Shown here one piece after another: positions 1 through 10,747 of a stretch of 64,000 nt of DNA. This stretch comes from Platanthera guangdongensis (Eukaryota; Streptophyta; Magnoliopsida; Asparagales; Orchidaceae). A program made the translations under genes and the position numbers. The stretch spans positions 110,741,213 to 110,805,212 of the forward strand of contig CM077163.1 in the NCBI GenBank assembly GCA_039583875.1, read 5' to 3'. Under the pieces are notes generated by a model. It saw only the letters and a program-made list of their open reading frames with translations, ran no database searches and had not been told where the DNA came from. Numbering within the stretch: position 1 is the first letter of the stretch; every line of letters starts with the position of its first letter.

Positions 1-975
1 GTCCTGCTGTATGTGGATGATATGATCATCACAGGGAACTCGGAGGAGGAAGTAGCAAGGCTCAGGGGAGAGCTTGCTATACGCTTCGAGATGAAAGACT
101 TGGGAGAGTTGCATCACTTTCTTGGTCTGGAAGTGGAGAGGAAGGAGTGCGGGATTCTCATTAGCCAGAAAGGGTATGCTGATCGTATTGTGAAGCGGTT
201 TGGCATGGGCGAAGGGAAGAAGTGCTCTACTCCACTGGAATCTGGGCTGAAGCTTCGACGGGATGAGGGAAGGGTTCTTAATGATCCCTTGGTGTTCAGG
301 GCTCTTGTTGGGAGCTTGATTTACCTGACGATTACAAGGCCGGATATAGCTTATGCTGTTGGCCGAGTAAGTCGGTATATGGCTGAACCAAGGCAATCTC
401 ATCTAGTGGCGGCGAAGGGAATTCTGAAGTATGTCAAGGTGACTTCTGAGATGGGACTCCTCTATGGAAGGGATGCGGAGTTTGCGTTGCTCGGGTACAC
501 GGATGCTGACTATGGCGGTGATTCGGATGATCGAAGGTCTACTTCGGGTTATGTGTTCACTTGCGGTTCAGCTAGCATCTCGTGGTGTAGCAAGAAGCAG
601 GACTCGGTGTCGGTTTCAACCACGGAGGCGGAGTATAAGGCTTCGGCCTTGGCTGCTCGGGAAGCCGTTTGGTTGAGGAGGCTCATAGATGATGTTCATG
701 AAGAAGTGCAAGGGCCTACTTTACTCTGGGGTGACAATGAGAGTGCTCTCAAACTGGTAAACAATCCAGTGTGTCACGCCAGGACCAAGCATATAGAGAT
801 TGATCACCACTTCATCAGGGAGAAGGTGTTGGAGGGGTCTCTGTTGGTCGGGCATGTTCAGAGTGAAGATAATCTTGCTGACATCTTCACGAAGCCGCTG
901 TCGAAGGGGCCTTTTGAACGCTTGCGCAGCTTGCTGGGCTTGGTCACCACTTCTCACTTCAAGGGGGAGTGTTGA
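1..975 (+). CDS. copia pol, C-terminal part: end of reverse transcriptase plus RNase H
   Basis: The reading frame is open from base 1 and begins at the reverse transcriptase active site, with YVDDM near residues 4-8. The usual copia RT tail follows (FLGLEV, then GSLIYLTITRPDIAYAV). The RNase H domain starts at about residue 165 (GYTDADYGG) and contains STTEAEYKA, the DNESA acidic motif and RTKHIEIDHHFIR, ending near DIFTKPL. There are no stops or frameshifts in about 320 residues, so the visible part is intact. The product copies element RNA into DNA in the virus-like particle. The stop codon TGA (973-975) lies inside the first bases of the 3' LTR (TGTTGA), so the LTR terminates the polyprotein. 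The 5' part is off the window. Confidence 0.93.
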   Translation, partial: VLLYVDDMIITGNSEEEVARLRGELAIRFEMKDLGELHHFLGLEVERKECGILISQKGYADRIVKRFGMGEGKKCSTPLESGLKLRRDEGRVLNDPLVFRALVGSLIYLTITRPDIAYAVGRVSRYMAEPRQSHLVAAKGILKYVKVTSEMGLLYGRDAEFALLGYTDADYGGDSDDRRSTSGYVFTCGSASISWCSKKQDSVSVSTTEAEYKASALAAREAVWLRRLIDDVHEEVQGPTLLWGDNESALKLVNNPVCHARTKHIEIDHHFIREKVLEGSLLVGHVQSEDNLADIFTKPLSKGPFERLRSLLGLVTTSHFKGEC

Positions 976-1009
976 AATTTGTGAAGTGGAAGTGGGTGAC
1001 GGAACAGGC

Positions 1010-2340
1010 CGCGCGGCCTGTGCGGACAGCTTTGGCGGACTGGGCGGACTGGGCGGACTGAGGTTGCGGCCTGGTGAGAAGTCTGGTGGAAGCCGACTGT
1101 GCTCTGAGCGGGTTGTTGCATGGAGTCCGCGGTTTGGTGCGGCCTGGTATCTGCGGATAGAGAGGCTTGCGGACTGGTGCATTGCTCAGTGGCCGCGGGT
1201 GCATGCTTGCATTGTTGGCGGGTTGGTTCGAGTTCGCGGGAAGCCTTGCGGACTGGTGTGTCCGCGGTTGGGGCTGTTGCGGACTGGGCCTTGAGCTTGG
1301 CTGAGGCCTTGTCGAGCTCAGGTGTTACAGCAGGTCTTGCTGTGGAGACCGGTTGGCGGACTAATGTTTGGAGTCTGGCTTGTAGCTGCTGTGTTGGACA
1401 AGTGCGAGGAGCTCGCGGACTGGTTGCGGTCTGTGCTAGGGTGTTTGGCGGACGGGACTTTGTGTCCGCCATGCTCGCACTGGCCCTTGATGGTTTTGGA
1501 CTTGGTCACACTTGGTGTCAAGTTCATGGTGTCCGCCGTATCCGCGAAGTCCGCTGTGACCGGGCGGACTGTTGCTGTTTGCCTTTGGTCGTGGACTTAT
1601 GGCGGATTGAGGTGTTAGTCTTGCGGACTGCCTCGGGTTGGTGCGGACTGCCATTGAAGAGGGTGCTGTCCTGAAGCAGTTGGAGCTTTGCGGGCTGGTG
1701 CCTTGTCCGCTTAGCTTGGGCGGACTGGAGAGGGTTCGTCTTTTGGTTGCCTTGCTCCTGGCGGTTTCCCTTGGTGACTAGCTAAGTCCTCGCGGACTGA
1801 GCGGACGGTCGGTTGTATTCGCGCGGGCTGGGGCGGTGTCGCTATCTCATGGGCGGTGACCACACTCCTCACCTGGCCTATAAATAGGACCCCCCTGGCA
1901 CATCTACAGTAACCTAAGTAACGTGAGTGAACAGTAAATTGGGTTGGGCGAGTGCTGCGGTCTGTGTTTTCCAGTCCGCGCGGATTGTTTCAGGCTGACG
2001 GTTTGCTGTGTGCAGGTCGCGCGGATAACTTCAAGGAGCCAGGAGTTTGGCTGTGACTTCGGTCAGTGCTTGGAAGTGTGCGGTCTCTGCGGACTCAGCA
2101 GGAGGTCGCTCTGCGGCTTGTCAGTTCTGTTTCAACTTTCCCAGCTTCAATAACCTGTCCGCCGGCTTCAGGCGGGTAGGGGAGTTCCTCAGTTCGGGTT
2201 CAGCAGGAGGCGAATAACGGTCTGTCCGCGCGGCCTCGCGGTCTCGGCGGACTCCGTGGTATTCGGCGGATTGCAGCATAGCTTGGGCGAGCTCAGCGGT
2301 CTCGGCGACCTCGCGGTCTCGGCGGACTGGAGTTCTGTCC
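1010..2340 (+). repeat. GCGGACT-motif repeats in the E1 LTR
   Basis: GGCGGACTG and its variants (GCGGACT, GTCCGC) recur dozens of times on both strands. At 1033-1060 three 9-bp units stand in direct tandem. Density is high from 1010 to 1830 and again from 2090 to 2340, on both sides of the TATA region. The spacing is irregular, so this is an interspersed motif cluster and not a satellite. Confidence 0.75.
1879..1888 (+). promoter_or_regulatory. TATA box of the E1 LTR
   Basis: TATAAATAGG lies in the LTR, followed by a C-rich stretch and CATCTACAGTAACC, a typical plant core promoter arrangement. Transcription would start about 30 bp downstream, placing the U3/R border near 1910. Confidence 0.65.
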
Positions 2341-2639
2341 GCCCGGCTTGTTTTTGGTTTCTTCTGTTTACAGCTGTAATACTAGCGAAATCATGTCTCG
2401 CTATGTATGCCTCGGATTGTAAAGAAGTGAATGCATAATAAGATTTTCTTGTGCTTCCATTGTTTTGTTGGGTGCAACCTCTAGTCCTTGGGTTTCCGCA
2501 GGTTCAGCGTGCGAACTGGGTAGTTCCGAAGATATTAATTTGGTGTTTGGGCTATCTTGCTGACCACGTTGAGAAAATTTAACAGGGACTACTGGAGCGG
2601 ACGTCCCAAGTCCGAGAGGAAACTGTGAGCAACATATGA

Positions 2640-2749
2640 GGACAAGGGCAAGGCGGTGGAGTCAACTGCATCCCATTATGCTCCGGCTCAACCTAGAGTC
2701 TACAATCTTGGCCAGCAGGAGGCCATTAAGCAAGCGGATGTGGTGACTG
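2640..2749 (+). pseudogene. E2 gag, last about 35 codons
   Basis: The frame encodes [21 protein letters not shown], nearly the same as the Gag end of E4 (about 18240-18357), which anchors the alignment. The bases from 2585 to 2640 also appear to be gag but are degraded. Everything upstream, including the zinc knuckle, is cut off by E1. The segment ends at a GT donor-like site (2750). Confidence 0.75.
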
Positions 2750-2824
2750 GTACGGTTTAAATTTATAGCAAGTTAATTTTTAAATACTTGTTATGCACGT
2801 GTTATCTTACCACTACTTGTATAG
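2750..2824 (+). other. putative GT-AG intron at the E2 gag/protease junction
   Basis: The segment starts GTACGG and ends with a pyrimidine-containing TTGTATAG. Removing these 75 bp joins VVTG in frame to FVLICENPARALF, the start of the protease region. Retained, it gives a stop within a few codons (TAA at 2758-2760). E4 has a 74-bp segment with the same behaviour at the same point. No transcript evidence is available here. Confidence 0.55.
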
Positions 2825-3363
2825 GATTTGTTTTGATTTGTGAGAATCCAGCGAGAGCACTCTTTAAGACGGGAGCTTCGCACTCCTTTTTGTCCGAAGG
2901 ATTCATATCGCGCATCAGAGTACCTTCTTCGATGACGAAGGACAAACTGGATGTGTTGTTGCCAAATGGGTGTTCGATGCGTGCGGACACAATTTGTGGG
3001 GTAAAGATTCGAATTGGGAGTCAGGAGTTCCATTTGCAAGTGTCGTTATTGCCGCTAGTGGAATTTGACGTGATATATGGCATGGACTGGATCTCGGAGC
3101 AGCAAGTTTTTATTGATTGCAGTCGCAAGGAGGTTAAGTTGGGGAAAGGTCATGAGATGACCTTTATGGGCTTGAAAGGGTCGAGCAAGACTTTGATGTC
3201 TACTCTTCAGGTGGTGAAGGCAGTTCATGCTGGAGTAGAGCTGTTCTTCACGCTAGTGGAGGTTGCAAAGCCTAAGCCTATGTTGGATAGTATTTCAGTG
3301 GTATCTGAGTACCCTGATGTGTTCCCTGGCGATCTTCCTGGAGCCCCCCTCAACAGGAGATAG
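2825..3363 (+). pseudogene. E2 pol: aspartic protease region
   Basis: The retropepsin-type protease would cut the Gag-Pol polyprotein. The active-site block reads KTGASHSF where E4 has DTGASHSF, so the catalytic aspartate is changed to lysine. The second conserved block VEFDVIYGMDW is present. The frame is lost at 3347-3360, where a run of six C next to GGAG behaves as a one-base deletion relative to E4. The frame continues as EIDFTIELVPGAKPV after the shift. With the active-site Asp missing, this copy could not process a polyprotein. Confidence 0.8.
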
Positions 3364-4358
3364 ATTTCACTATCGAGCTAGTGCCAGGTGCGAAACCTGT
3401 GTCATATTCTCCGTAGCAGCTAGCGCCTAAGGAAATGGCGGAGCTGAAGGTTCAAATTCAAGAGTTGTTGGAGCAGGGGTATGTGCGTCCAAGTTCGTCG
3501 CCTTGGAGCGCACCGGTCCTTTTTGTTAAGAAGAAGGACGAAAGCTTGAGACTTTGTATTGATTACCGAGAACTAAACAAGCTAACGGAGAAGAACAAGT
3601 ACCCGATCCCGAGGATTGATGATCTATTCGATCAGTTAGTCGGATCAACAGTGTACTCAAAATTGGACCTTAAGTTCCGGTATTATCAGCTGAGGATAAT
3701 GGAGTGTGATATCCCCAAGATAGCTTTTAGTACGAGATACATGCATTATGAGTTTATGGTAATGCCGTTTGGGCTGATGAATGCGCTGTCAGTGTTCATG
3801 GATCTGATGAATAAGACTTTTAGGGAGTACCTAGATCACTTTGTGATCGTCTTCATCGATGACATATTAGTGTACTCGCAGGGTGAGGAGGACCACTTTA
3901 AGCATCTGCATTTGGTGCTGGAGATGCTGAGGAGGAATTAATTATATGCCAAGTTCTCCAAATGCGAGTTTTGGTTGTCCTTAGTAGCATTCCTTGCTCA
4001 CATAGTCAGTGGATAGGGAATTGCGGTGGATCCGACGAAGATTGTTACGATACGAGAGTGTCCTGTGCTGTCTACGGTAGCGGAAGTCCGGAGTTTTCTG
4101 GGGCTTGCCAGCTATTACAGGCGCTTCAGGGAGAACTTCTCACGGATAGCTTTACCCCTCATGACCCTGACGAGCAAAGATAAGAAGTTTGTTTGGATGC
4201 TGGAGTGCACACGAGCTTTCGAGGAGTTGAAGAGTTAGTTGACCACGACGCCTGTACTGAGTTCGCCGAGTGGGACCGAAGGTTTTGAGATCTACAGCGA
4301 TGCTTCGGGCAGTAGACTGGGTTGTGTCCTACTGCAGCATGGAAGTGTGATAGCATAT
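3364..4358 (+). pseudogene. E2 pol: reverse transcriptase and start of RNase H
   Basis: RT motifs are clear: [43 protein letters not shown] and the catalytic FIDDILVYS (about 3850-3876). The connection (SFLGLASYYRRF) and the RNase H start (IYSDASGSRLGCVLLQHG) follow. In-frame stops occur near 3415, at 3939, near 4015 and at 4236, so the copy is dead. The sequence stops in mid-domain at 4358, where E3 begins, and resumes at 25426. Confidence 0.87.
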
Positions 4359-5744
4359 TGCCACAACCCGCATTTTCTCAACGGTAAAAAAATGTATTAG
4401 AGTAAGAGAAAACACGCGCCGTGATGCCACGTCGTGCAGGGGATAACTGCACATGCTCAGGCAAAACTCCAGACGTTAGATTTTAAGGAAAATTGTTAAT
4501 TAAGTATGAAAGAAAATCAATTTTGTTGAATGGCCGTATCCCTCGGCCCGGTGGATCAGCTAGTCCACTGTTAAAACTATATTTATACGCAGCAGAAAAT
4601 ACTTTGGTTCAATTAAATTGACGTCCTAAAAGAGCATAAGTGTCCCCGGGGGACGACTTACGCGTGCACGACCCTAAGGTGAATAAAGTAGGTATAAAAG
4701 ATAGTGTTTTACGCTGAGGAAAAATAGTGTCTTGGATTTAGAAACATGCTATGCATGGGGTACATATAATAATCCTTTTAGGCTTTAAAATATCTAACAT
4801 GCAACCTAGCATAATCCTTCCCAGAAGCAAGTAACCAACCACAAATAGGCAAAAACAGCAGTTTAAATTCATATTCAGCATCACAAGAAGCCACCAGTGG
4901 GCGCCAACAATCTGACTCAAACCCACTGGCGAGTATGTATGTCTATACAGAAGAGTAAAGAACTACCTCACAGCAAACGGGGATCAGCAAATCTCATCTA
5001 CCCTAGAGGCCACCAACAAGCCCCTCAAAAAGTCCTACCCACTGAACTGGCTACAACCTGGACCTGAGGCATTCAAGAAAGGAACACCTCAGCAAGGGAA
5101 CAATCAAAAGTAAATAGAGCAATAGATTAATGAGTAAATGAGATGAAGGGTTTACCAATCCGGCAACAAGCTGCTATAAGGAAAAGAAAAAGGGAAAGGC
5201 AGTAAGAAAAGAGTACTGTCTAAAACACCGCAGAGCACACCAAGGGCGAGCATTAAAACCAACATGCCCTACCAATAAAGCCTGCAACAGCATCAAGACA
5301 TATACACATGCCAAAAGAAAGGAAAGCATAAACAGAAAAGGGACTAACAGTCCTAATATGTGGGTAAGTGGCAGTGGTCAAAACATGGGTCTGAATGCAT
5401 AACCAAAATCAGACCCAAAAAGGGCTAAGGGGTCAAACAGTGACAGCTTTAGGGTCCCACACACACCAACCCAAACCGGGGCAAAAAGGCGGTGGACACA
5501 GCTCTCCACATAAAACCACCCCTCCAGAGGCCACCAAAAACTCCACCACCTGCCACGACCCAAGAGTCGGCATGCAGAAATTAGCCGAACACCCGATGTC
5601 CCCCTCCTAGGGAAAAGTCATACTAATAGTCCTAGGAAACACACGAACCCAAGGCAACAACGTCGGGTCCAACCGACGCGGCCTTGCATGCCTAAACAAA
5701 CCAACACCGAGTCTCCCTGACCCCAGAACAAGGGCAGCACCCAG

Positions 5745-6105
5745 TGTCGACACGGTGTGTCGACACCACGACGAGCCGGTGTCGACACAAGGTGTCGACA
5801 CAATCGCTGCTGGTGTCGACACCAAGTGTCGACACCACTGCGGCCGGTGTCGACACAAGGTGTCGACACTGCCGCTGCGGGTGTCGACACCAAGTGTCGA
5901 CACCACTGCGGCCGGTGTCGACACAAGGTGTCGACACAAGGTGTCGACACCCTGACTAGCTGGTGTCGACACCAAGATGTCGACACCCCGACTGGCCGGT
6001 GTCGACACCTAGTGTCGACACCCCGACTGGCCGGTGTCGACACCAAGGTGTCGACACCCTGACTAGCTGGTGTCGACACCAAGGTGTCGATACCCCGACT
6101 GGCTT
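5745..6105. repeat. GTGTCGACAC palindrome minisatellite, copy in the E3 3' LTR
   Basis: The core is a perfect 12-bp palindrome, GGTGTCGACACC. In the right half the unit is about 36 bp: two palindromes 2 bp apart, then a 10-bp spacer such as CCGACTGGCC or CTGACTAGCT. In the left half spacers are more varied (CGCTGCTGG, TGCGGCC). The array is open in several frames on both strands, which creates artefactual ORFs rich in VDT and CRH. Confidence 0.92.
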
Positions 6106-6662
6106 CAAGCGCCAGAACCAGCACACAACCAGAAGCGAGGACGAGGATACTCTCTCTCTAGAGTACAACATCCACCGACAATGGCAGCTACTCGTCCTAA
6201 ACCGAACCAAAACTGTCCCTAATAGACACAATCCATCGGAAAACTGAGATTTAACTGGAATTTTCTACACTAACCACAGTATGATCGGGAACAAACCCTA
6301 GCTTACACCTAAGATCCAAACAAGAAAGAGATAGAAATTAGCTCAAAAGAAAGACAAGAATCAGCTTTGGCAAGGATGAAGGGTCATCACTTGCCTCAAT
6401 ACCAGGAACTCGGTCGGCGGCCTCCCCCGCTCACGGATCTGGCCGCAGAGCAGCAAGCTGAGGAGCTGAAAGAAAACAGATCCTCGCGAGGGCAGTCCAG
6501 ATCCGCTCTCGAAATCGACTTCCGACCGCTAAATCTCCAGGAATCGTCGTCCGAAGGCTAGGGTAGGCCGGCGGTGCTCTTCCTCTCGAACAGGCGACGG
6601 CTTCTTCGGAGAAACAGGAAAAGAACAAAAAAAAAGAACCCAGCCCTAATCTAACCCAAGAC

Positions 6663-6673
6663 TATATATATAA
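6663..6673 (-). promoter_or_regulatory. TATA box of the E3 LTR (3' copy)
   Basis: The minus strand reads TTATATATATAGT about 390 bp before the LTR start in plus coordinates. The same sequence is kept at 25023-25033 in the other LTR. It lies downstream, on the minus strand, of the LTR start TGTAACG. Confidence 0.5.
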
Positions 6674-7054
6674 CAGTTTAATAGTAAACAATCAGCATAT
6701 AAATAATTATTTACACTCAATGTCAAAACAACACGAAACCTGAAACTTCTCGGAAAAAGACGAAATTCACGCCGCAGCTAATAACCCACGCTACGAACAC
6801 AACTGCGAAGTCGAAATTAGCATTCGATGGACGAAACCCGGGATAACACCTCCCGAAGCCAAAACACAAGCATTCCCTAAGAGGCCCAACCGAGTCATCA
6901 AAAAGACTCCGGCTAGCTGGGGAATCTTGCTAACAGGCTACAAACAGGCTGCACAGGGAACCCTAAGAGTTAAAACCACGCTCTACAAGGGAAAAAAAGC
7001 CGGAAATACGCCAGCCAAAGATCAAACATAACACAAAAAACCGGGGGCGTTACA

Positions 7055-7075
7055 GCCACTCCCCCTAAAAGAAAG
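7055..7075 (-). other. E3 polypurine tract
   Basis: The minus strand reads TTTAGGGGGAGTGGC directly before the LTR start TGTAACGCC. This is the expected primer site for plus-strand DNA synthesis and fixes both the LTR edge and the orientation. Confidence 0.85.
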
Positions 7076-7174
7076 TTTCGCCTCGAAACTTTACTCACAA
7101 TACCCCTAAAAGGAGAGAGAAAAAGCCGGGAAAGGGCTAAATAAATAATAAAATAGAACATACCAAGCACAAGA

Positions 7175-8530
7175 TCAGGGAAACAGATGAGGGTGAGACT
7201 CCCTCATAGCCGACTCCAACTCCCAAGTCGCGCTCTCCACATCTTGATTCCTCCATAAAACTTTAACCATCGGAATAGTCTTCTTCCGCAACGCCCGAAC
7301 TTGAGAATCCAAAATGCGAACAGGCACCTCCACATTTGAAAGATTCGGCTCCAACTGAGGCACAGAATCCAAAACCTGCCTGCCATTCATCACACATTTT
7401 CGCAGCTGACTGACGTGGAAGACATCATGCACGCCAGGGAAAATTGCGGGCAAAGCCAGCCTGTAGGCTGATACCCCAATCCGCTCAACAATCGGAAACG
7501 GCCCCACGTACCTCGGGTCCAACTTCCTATTCTTGCCAAACCGCTTGACTCCAATCAATGGGGAGACCTTTAAGAACACCAAGTCCCCCACAACAAATTC
7601 CAAGTCCGATCTACGCCGATTGGCGTTTTTCTCATATCTCTCTTGGGCTAACCGAAGCTTTTCCCGAATAAGCTTCACAGCGGTTTCCATCTCCTCAAGT
7701 GCTTTTGGACCCAACAAAGGTCCCTCGCCAAGCTCAGCCCAAAACAAGGGAGTCCTGCAGCGTCTCCCATATAAAGCTTCAAAGGGAGCCATTTGCAAGC
7801 TTTCTTGGTAACTGTTGTTATATGCGAACTCCATAAGCCGCAAGCGCTCGTCCCACGCTCCTCCGTGGTCCAGAATATAACATCGGATCATATCTTCCAC
7901 AATCTGATTTACCCGCTCCGTCTGACCATTGGTCTGCGGATGATAAGCTGTGGAATATCTCAAATCTGTACCCAACCCTTCTTGAAGACTCTTCCAAAAA
8001 CGAGACGTGAAACTGGAGTCTCGATCTGATATGATACTTACGGGTACACCATGCAATCTGACAACCTCTTCCAGATATAGCTCGGCTATCTTTCTCATCG
8101 GATAATCGATCTTAAACGGTACGAAATGAGCGCTCTTCGTCAATCTGTCTACGATTACCCAGACTGAGTCATGCCCCTTAGGCGATCTCGGTAAGCCGGT
8201 TATGAAATCCATCGAGATACTCTCCCACTTCCACATCGAAATCTCCAAGGGAGTCAGCTTGCCACCAGGCCTCCCATGGTCGGCTTTCACACGCCTGCAA
8301 GTGAAACACTTTGAAACAAATCTGGCTATGTACTTCTTCATCCCGTACCACCAGGCAATTTGTTTTAAATCATGATACATCTTGGTAGACCCTGGATGGT
8401 AGGCAACACTAGATCCGTGGGCGTCTCTGCACACCATGTCCCGGATATCTCCAACTGCGGGGATGCAAAACATGCCACGGTACTTCAAGGTACCCGCATC
8501 ATCTAAAGAGAAATTTGGTAATTCACCCTT
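7175..8530 (-). pseudogene. E3 pol: integrase with chromodomain-like tail
   Basis: The largest open stretch starts at 8488, but the frame continues from the RNase H across a TAG at 8531-8533. The HHCC zinc domain is [13 protein letters not shown] with CFTC. The DDE core shows MDFITGLP, IVDRLTKSAHF, ISDRDSSF and AYHPQTNGQTERVNQ. The GPF/Y region (RYVGPFPIVERIG) and VHDVFHVSQL follow. The tail VKVLWRNQDVESATWE resembles a chromodomain, which steers chromoviruses to heterochromatin. The 437-residue stretch is open to its natural stop near 7175; the break is the upstream nonsense codon separating it from RT/RNase H. Confidence 0.92.
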
Positions 8531-9739
8531 CTAAGCTCGAAGATACAAATGCAGAAGATCGGGATCGTCCTTCTGATGTAGTCTCGTAAGCGTAATCCAT
8601 GAAGGTTCTGCTATAGCTATGCTACTCTTTGAATCACAGCTTCCCACAGAAATGTCCATCAACAGAAACTCTTCCACTAGACGCTCGGCGGAAAGATTAA
8701 AAATCTTACCTGACTTCCGACTCAGGGCATCAGCCACCACATTTGCCTTGCCTGGATGATACTGAATTTCAACATCATAGTCGGCCACGTACTCCAACCA
8801 CCACCGCTGGCGTAGATTCAATTCTTTCTGAGTGAAGACATACTTCAAACTCTTATGATCCGTGAAAATCTTGCACTGCACGCCATATAGCAAATGCCTC
8901 CATAATTTCAACGCATAGATCACGGCTGCAAACTCCAGGTCGTGCGTAGGGTAGTTCCTCTCGTCAGTCTTTAGCTGTCTTGACCCGTACACAATCACCT
9001 TCCCGCCCTGCATCAAAACGCAGCCCAAACCGACATGCGACGCATCCACATATATATCATACTCACTACCCTCCGTAGGCAAAGACAAAATTGGAGCCGA
9101 ACATAGCCTTCTTTTTAGTTCCTCAAAAGCCTTCTCACACTTGTCATCCCATATAAAGGCTACATTCTTCTGCGTCAACTTTGTCAACGACGCGGACAAG
9201 GTAGAGAAACCTTCTAAAAATCTTCTATAATAACCAGCCAAACCCAAGAAGCTTCTGATCTCTTTGGGGGTAACAGGTCTCGCCCATTCCATAACAGCAG
9301 CGATCTTTTCTGGGTCCACCGATATTCCCTCCTTATTGATCACGTGGCCTAGAAAAGAAACTTGAGGCAACCAAAATTCACATTTGCTCATCTTGGCGTA
9401 AATCTTATGGTCACTCAGAGTCGCCAAGACCAGCCGCAAATGTCGATCATGCTCCTCTGCATCCTTGGAATACACCAAAACATCATCTATAAAGACAATC
9501 ACGAACTTATCTAGGAAATCCTTGAAAACTCTGTTCATCAAATCCATGAAAGCTGAGGGCGCATTAGTCAAACCGAATGACATAACCAAAAACTCAAAAT
9601 GCCCATGACGAGAATGGAACGCCGTCCGCGGAACATCTGACTCCCGAATCCTCAACTGGTGATAGCCCGAACGGAGATCTATCTTGGAAAACACGGCACT
9701 ACCACGCAGTTGGTCGAACAAATCGTCGATTCGCGGCAA
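8531..9739 (-). pseudogene. E3 pol: reverse transcriptase (most) and RNase H
   Basis: The frame opens at [20 protein letters not shown] and contains [18 protein letters not shown], the catalytic [25 protein letters not shown] and the RNase H blocks [23 protein letters not shown] and [12 protein letters not shown]. It is joined to the preceding protease/RT part by a one-base frameshift near 9740, just after the DYRELN motif. It ends at TAG 8531-8533; the same frame continues as the integrase. All visible catalytic motifs are present, so only the frameshift and stop disable it. Confidence 0.92.
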
Positions 9740-10551
9740 AGGTACCTGTTCTTAATAGTAACCTTGTTCAGCTCTCTATAGTCAATGCATAACCTCATCG
9801 ACCCATCCTTCTTTTTAACGAACAGCACTAGCGCACCCCAAGGCGAAGAACTCGGCCTTATAAAGCCTTTTTCCAACAACTCATCCAGCTGAATTCGCAA
9901 CTCTTGCAGCTCTCGCGGGGCCATCCGGTACGGCGCCTTTACGATAGGATGCGTGCCTGGCTCCAGATCTATTGCGAACTCGACATCTCGATCGGGTTGA
10001 AGACCGGGAAGATCGTCGGGAAACACATCAGAAAAGTCACGCACCACAGGAATCTCTTCCAAACGGGGCACACTAACAATCGTCCCTACTAGAGAAACCA
10101 CACCGGCAAAACAGTTAGAAACAAGCAACTTCCGAGCACGCACCGCAGAAATGACTGGAGACTCCTGGAGGGAATTCCCATAAACGCTCCTTGGCTGACC
10201 GTTGTCTTTGACGAAGTCCAAGCGCTTACCCTTGCACTGGATCACAGCATCGTACCTTGACAACCAGTCCATGCCCAAAATAACGTCAAAGTCCTCCAGG
10301 TCAATCACCTTCAAATCTGCCTTAGCTAGAAAATCTCCCAACAAAATTGGACAATCTAGGAGACCCAGGTCCGTAACCACAGAGTCACCGGAGGGGAACT
10401 TAACGCAGAAGTCACCGCCAACACGATCTATGCTCAAACTGAACCGCTCCACGAAGGCTCTAGCCACAAACGAGTGGGTAGCGCCAGAATCGAAGAGAAC
10501 ACGCGCCCAGCGGTTCTTTACCTTAAATCGCCCTACGAATTGCACATGCAT
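9740..10551 (-). pseudogene. E3 pol: aspartic protease and N-terminal RT
   Basis: The frame begins at ATG 10551, next to a possible splice acceptor. The protease motif [10 protein letters not shown] and the later block FDVILGMDW are intact. The RT start follows: [18 protein letters not shown] and [16 protein letters not shown]. The open frame runs on to 9679 in the wrong phase after the frameshift near 9740, so its last about 20 residues are artefactual. Protease cleaves the polyprotein inside the particle. The use of ATG 10551 as a real start is doubtful: splicing or recoding from gag is more likely. Confidence 0.88.
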
Positions 10552-10636
10552 CTAAGGCAACAAGCGCTAAAAGGGAAACTACAACCAAAAAGGGAACGTA
10601 ACGAAACAACTGGGGAGGAGTCGAACCTGAGATAAC
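10552..10636 (-). other. putative GT-AG intron at the E3 gag/protease junction
   Basis: On the minus strand the donor reads CCCAG/GTTATC and the acceptor TTGTTGCCTTAG/ATG, after a T-rich tract. Removing 85 bp joins the extended gag frame (ending TSTQ) in phase 0 to MHVQFVGRF at the protease start. This requires reading through the TAG at 10748-10750. A second donor-like site at 10626 would not give the right phase. Support comes mainly from the same arrangement in E2 and E4. Confidence 0.4.
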
Positions 10637-10747
10637 CTGGGTCGAGGTCTGCGCTTTGTCTGCCGAGAGCACATTCAGCTTTACTTTTTCTTTATCCACT
10701 CGCTGAGGCGGTGGCAGAGCCTGGAGGGAAACTGTCTGCAGGATAGA

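Larger units (their letters stand above)
1..2584 (+). mobile_element. E1: 3' end of a Ty1/copia LTR retrotransposon
   Basis: This is the right-hand part of a copia element: the end of pol followed by a full 3' LTR. The 5' part lies left of the window, so the target site duplication cannot be checked. The purine run AAGGGGGAG directly before the LTR is the polypurine tract. To the right, from 2585, the sequence changes to gag of a gypsy element (E2), so E1 appears to have inserted into E2 gag. The lineage within copia was not determined. Confidence 0.88.
970..2584 (+). repeat. E1 3' LTR
   Basis: It begins TGTTGAAATTT directly after the polypurine tract and ends AAATTTAACA, so the ends form an imperfect inverted repeat as expected for a copia LTR. 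Length is about 1.6 kb. The U3 part is GC-rich and full of GCGGACT motifs. A TATA box lies at 1879. The second LTR is outside the window, so the boundary rests on terminal symmetry and on gypsy sequence resuming on the right. Confidence 0.85.
4359..7054 (-). repeat. E3 3' LTR
   Basis: The sequence repeats at 12538-14469 plus 24463-25425 with scattered substitutions. Plus-strand ends are TGCCACAACCCG and GGGGGCGTTACA. Length is about 2.7 kb. It contains the GTGTCGACAC minisatellite (5745-6105) and a TATA box at 6663. The short open frames inside it are repeat-driven and not genes. Confidence 0.93.

Noticed and set aside
954..1674. Frames of 150-184 codons on both strands at the start of the E1 LTR
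   Set aside because: They follow from the GCGGACT repeats and low stop density of GC-rich DNA; no family motif is present.
5750..6105. Regular repeats with spacers resembling a CRISPR array
   Set aside because: The repeats are perfect palindromes in LTRs of a plant retrotransposon, spacers are themselves repeated, and no cas gene or leader exists.
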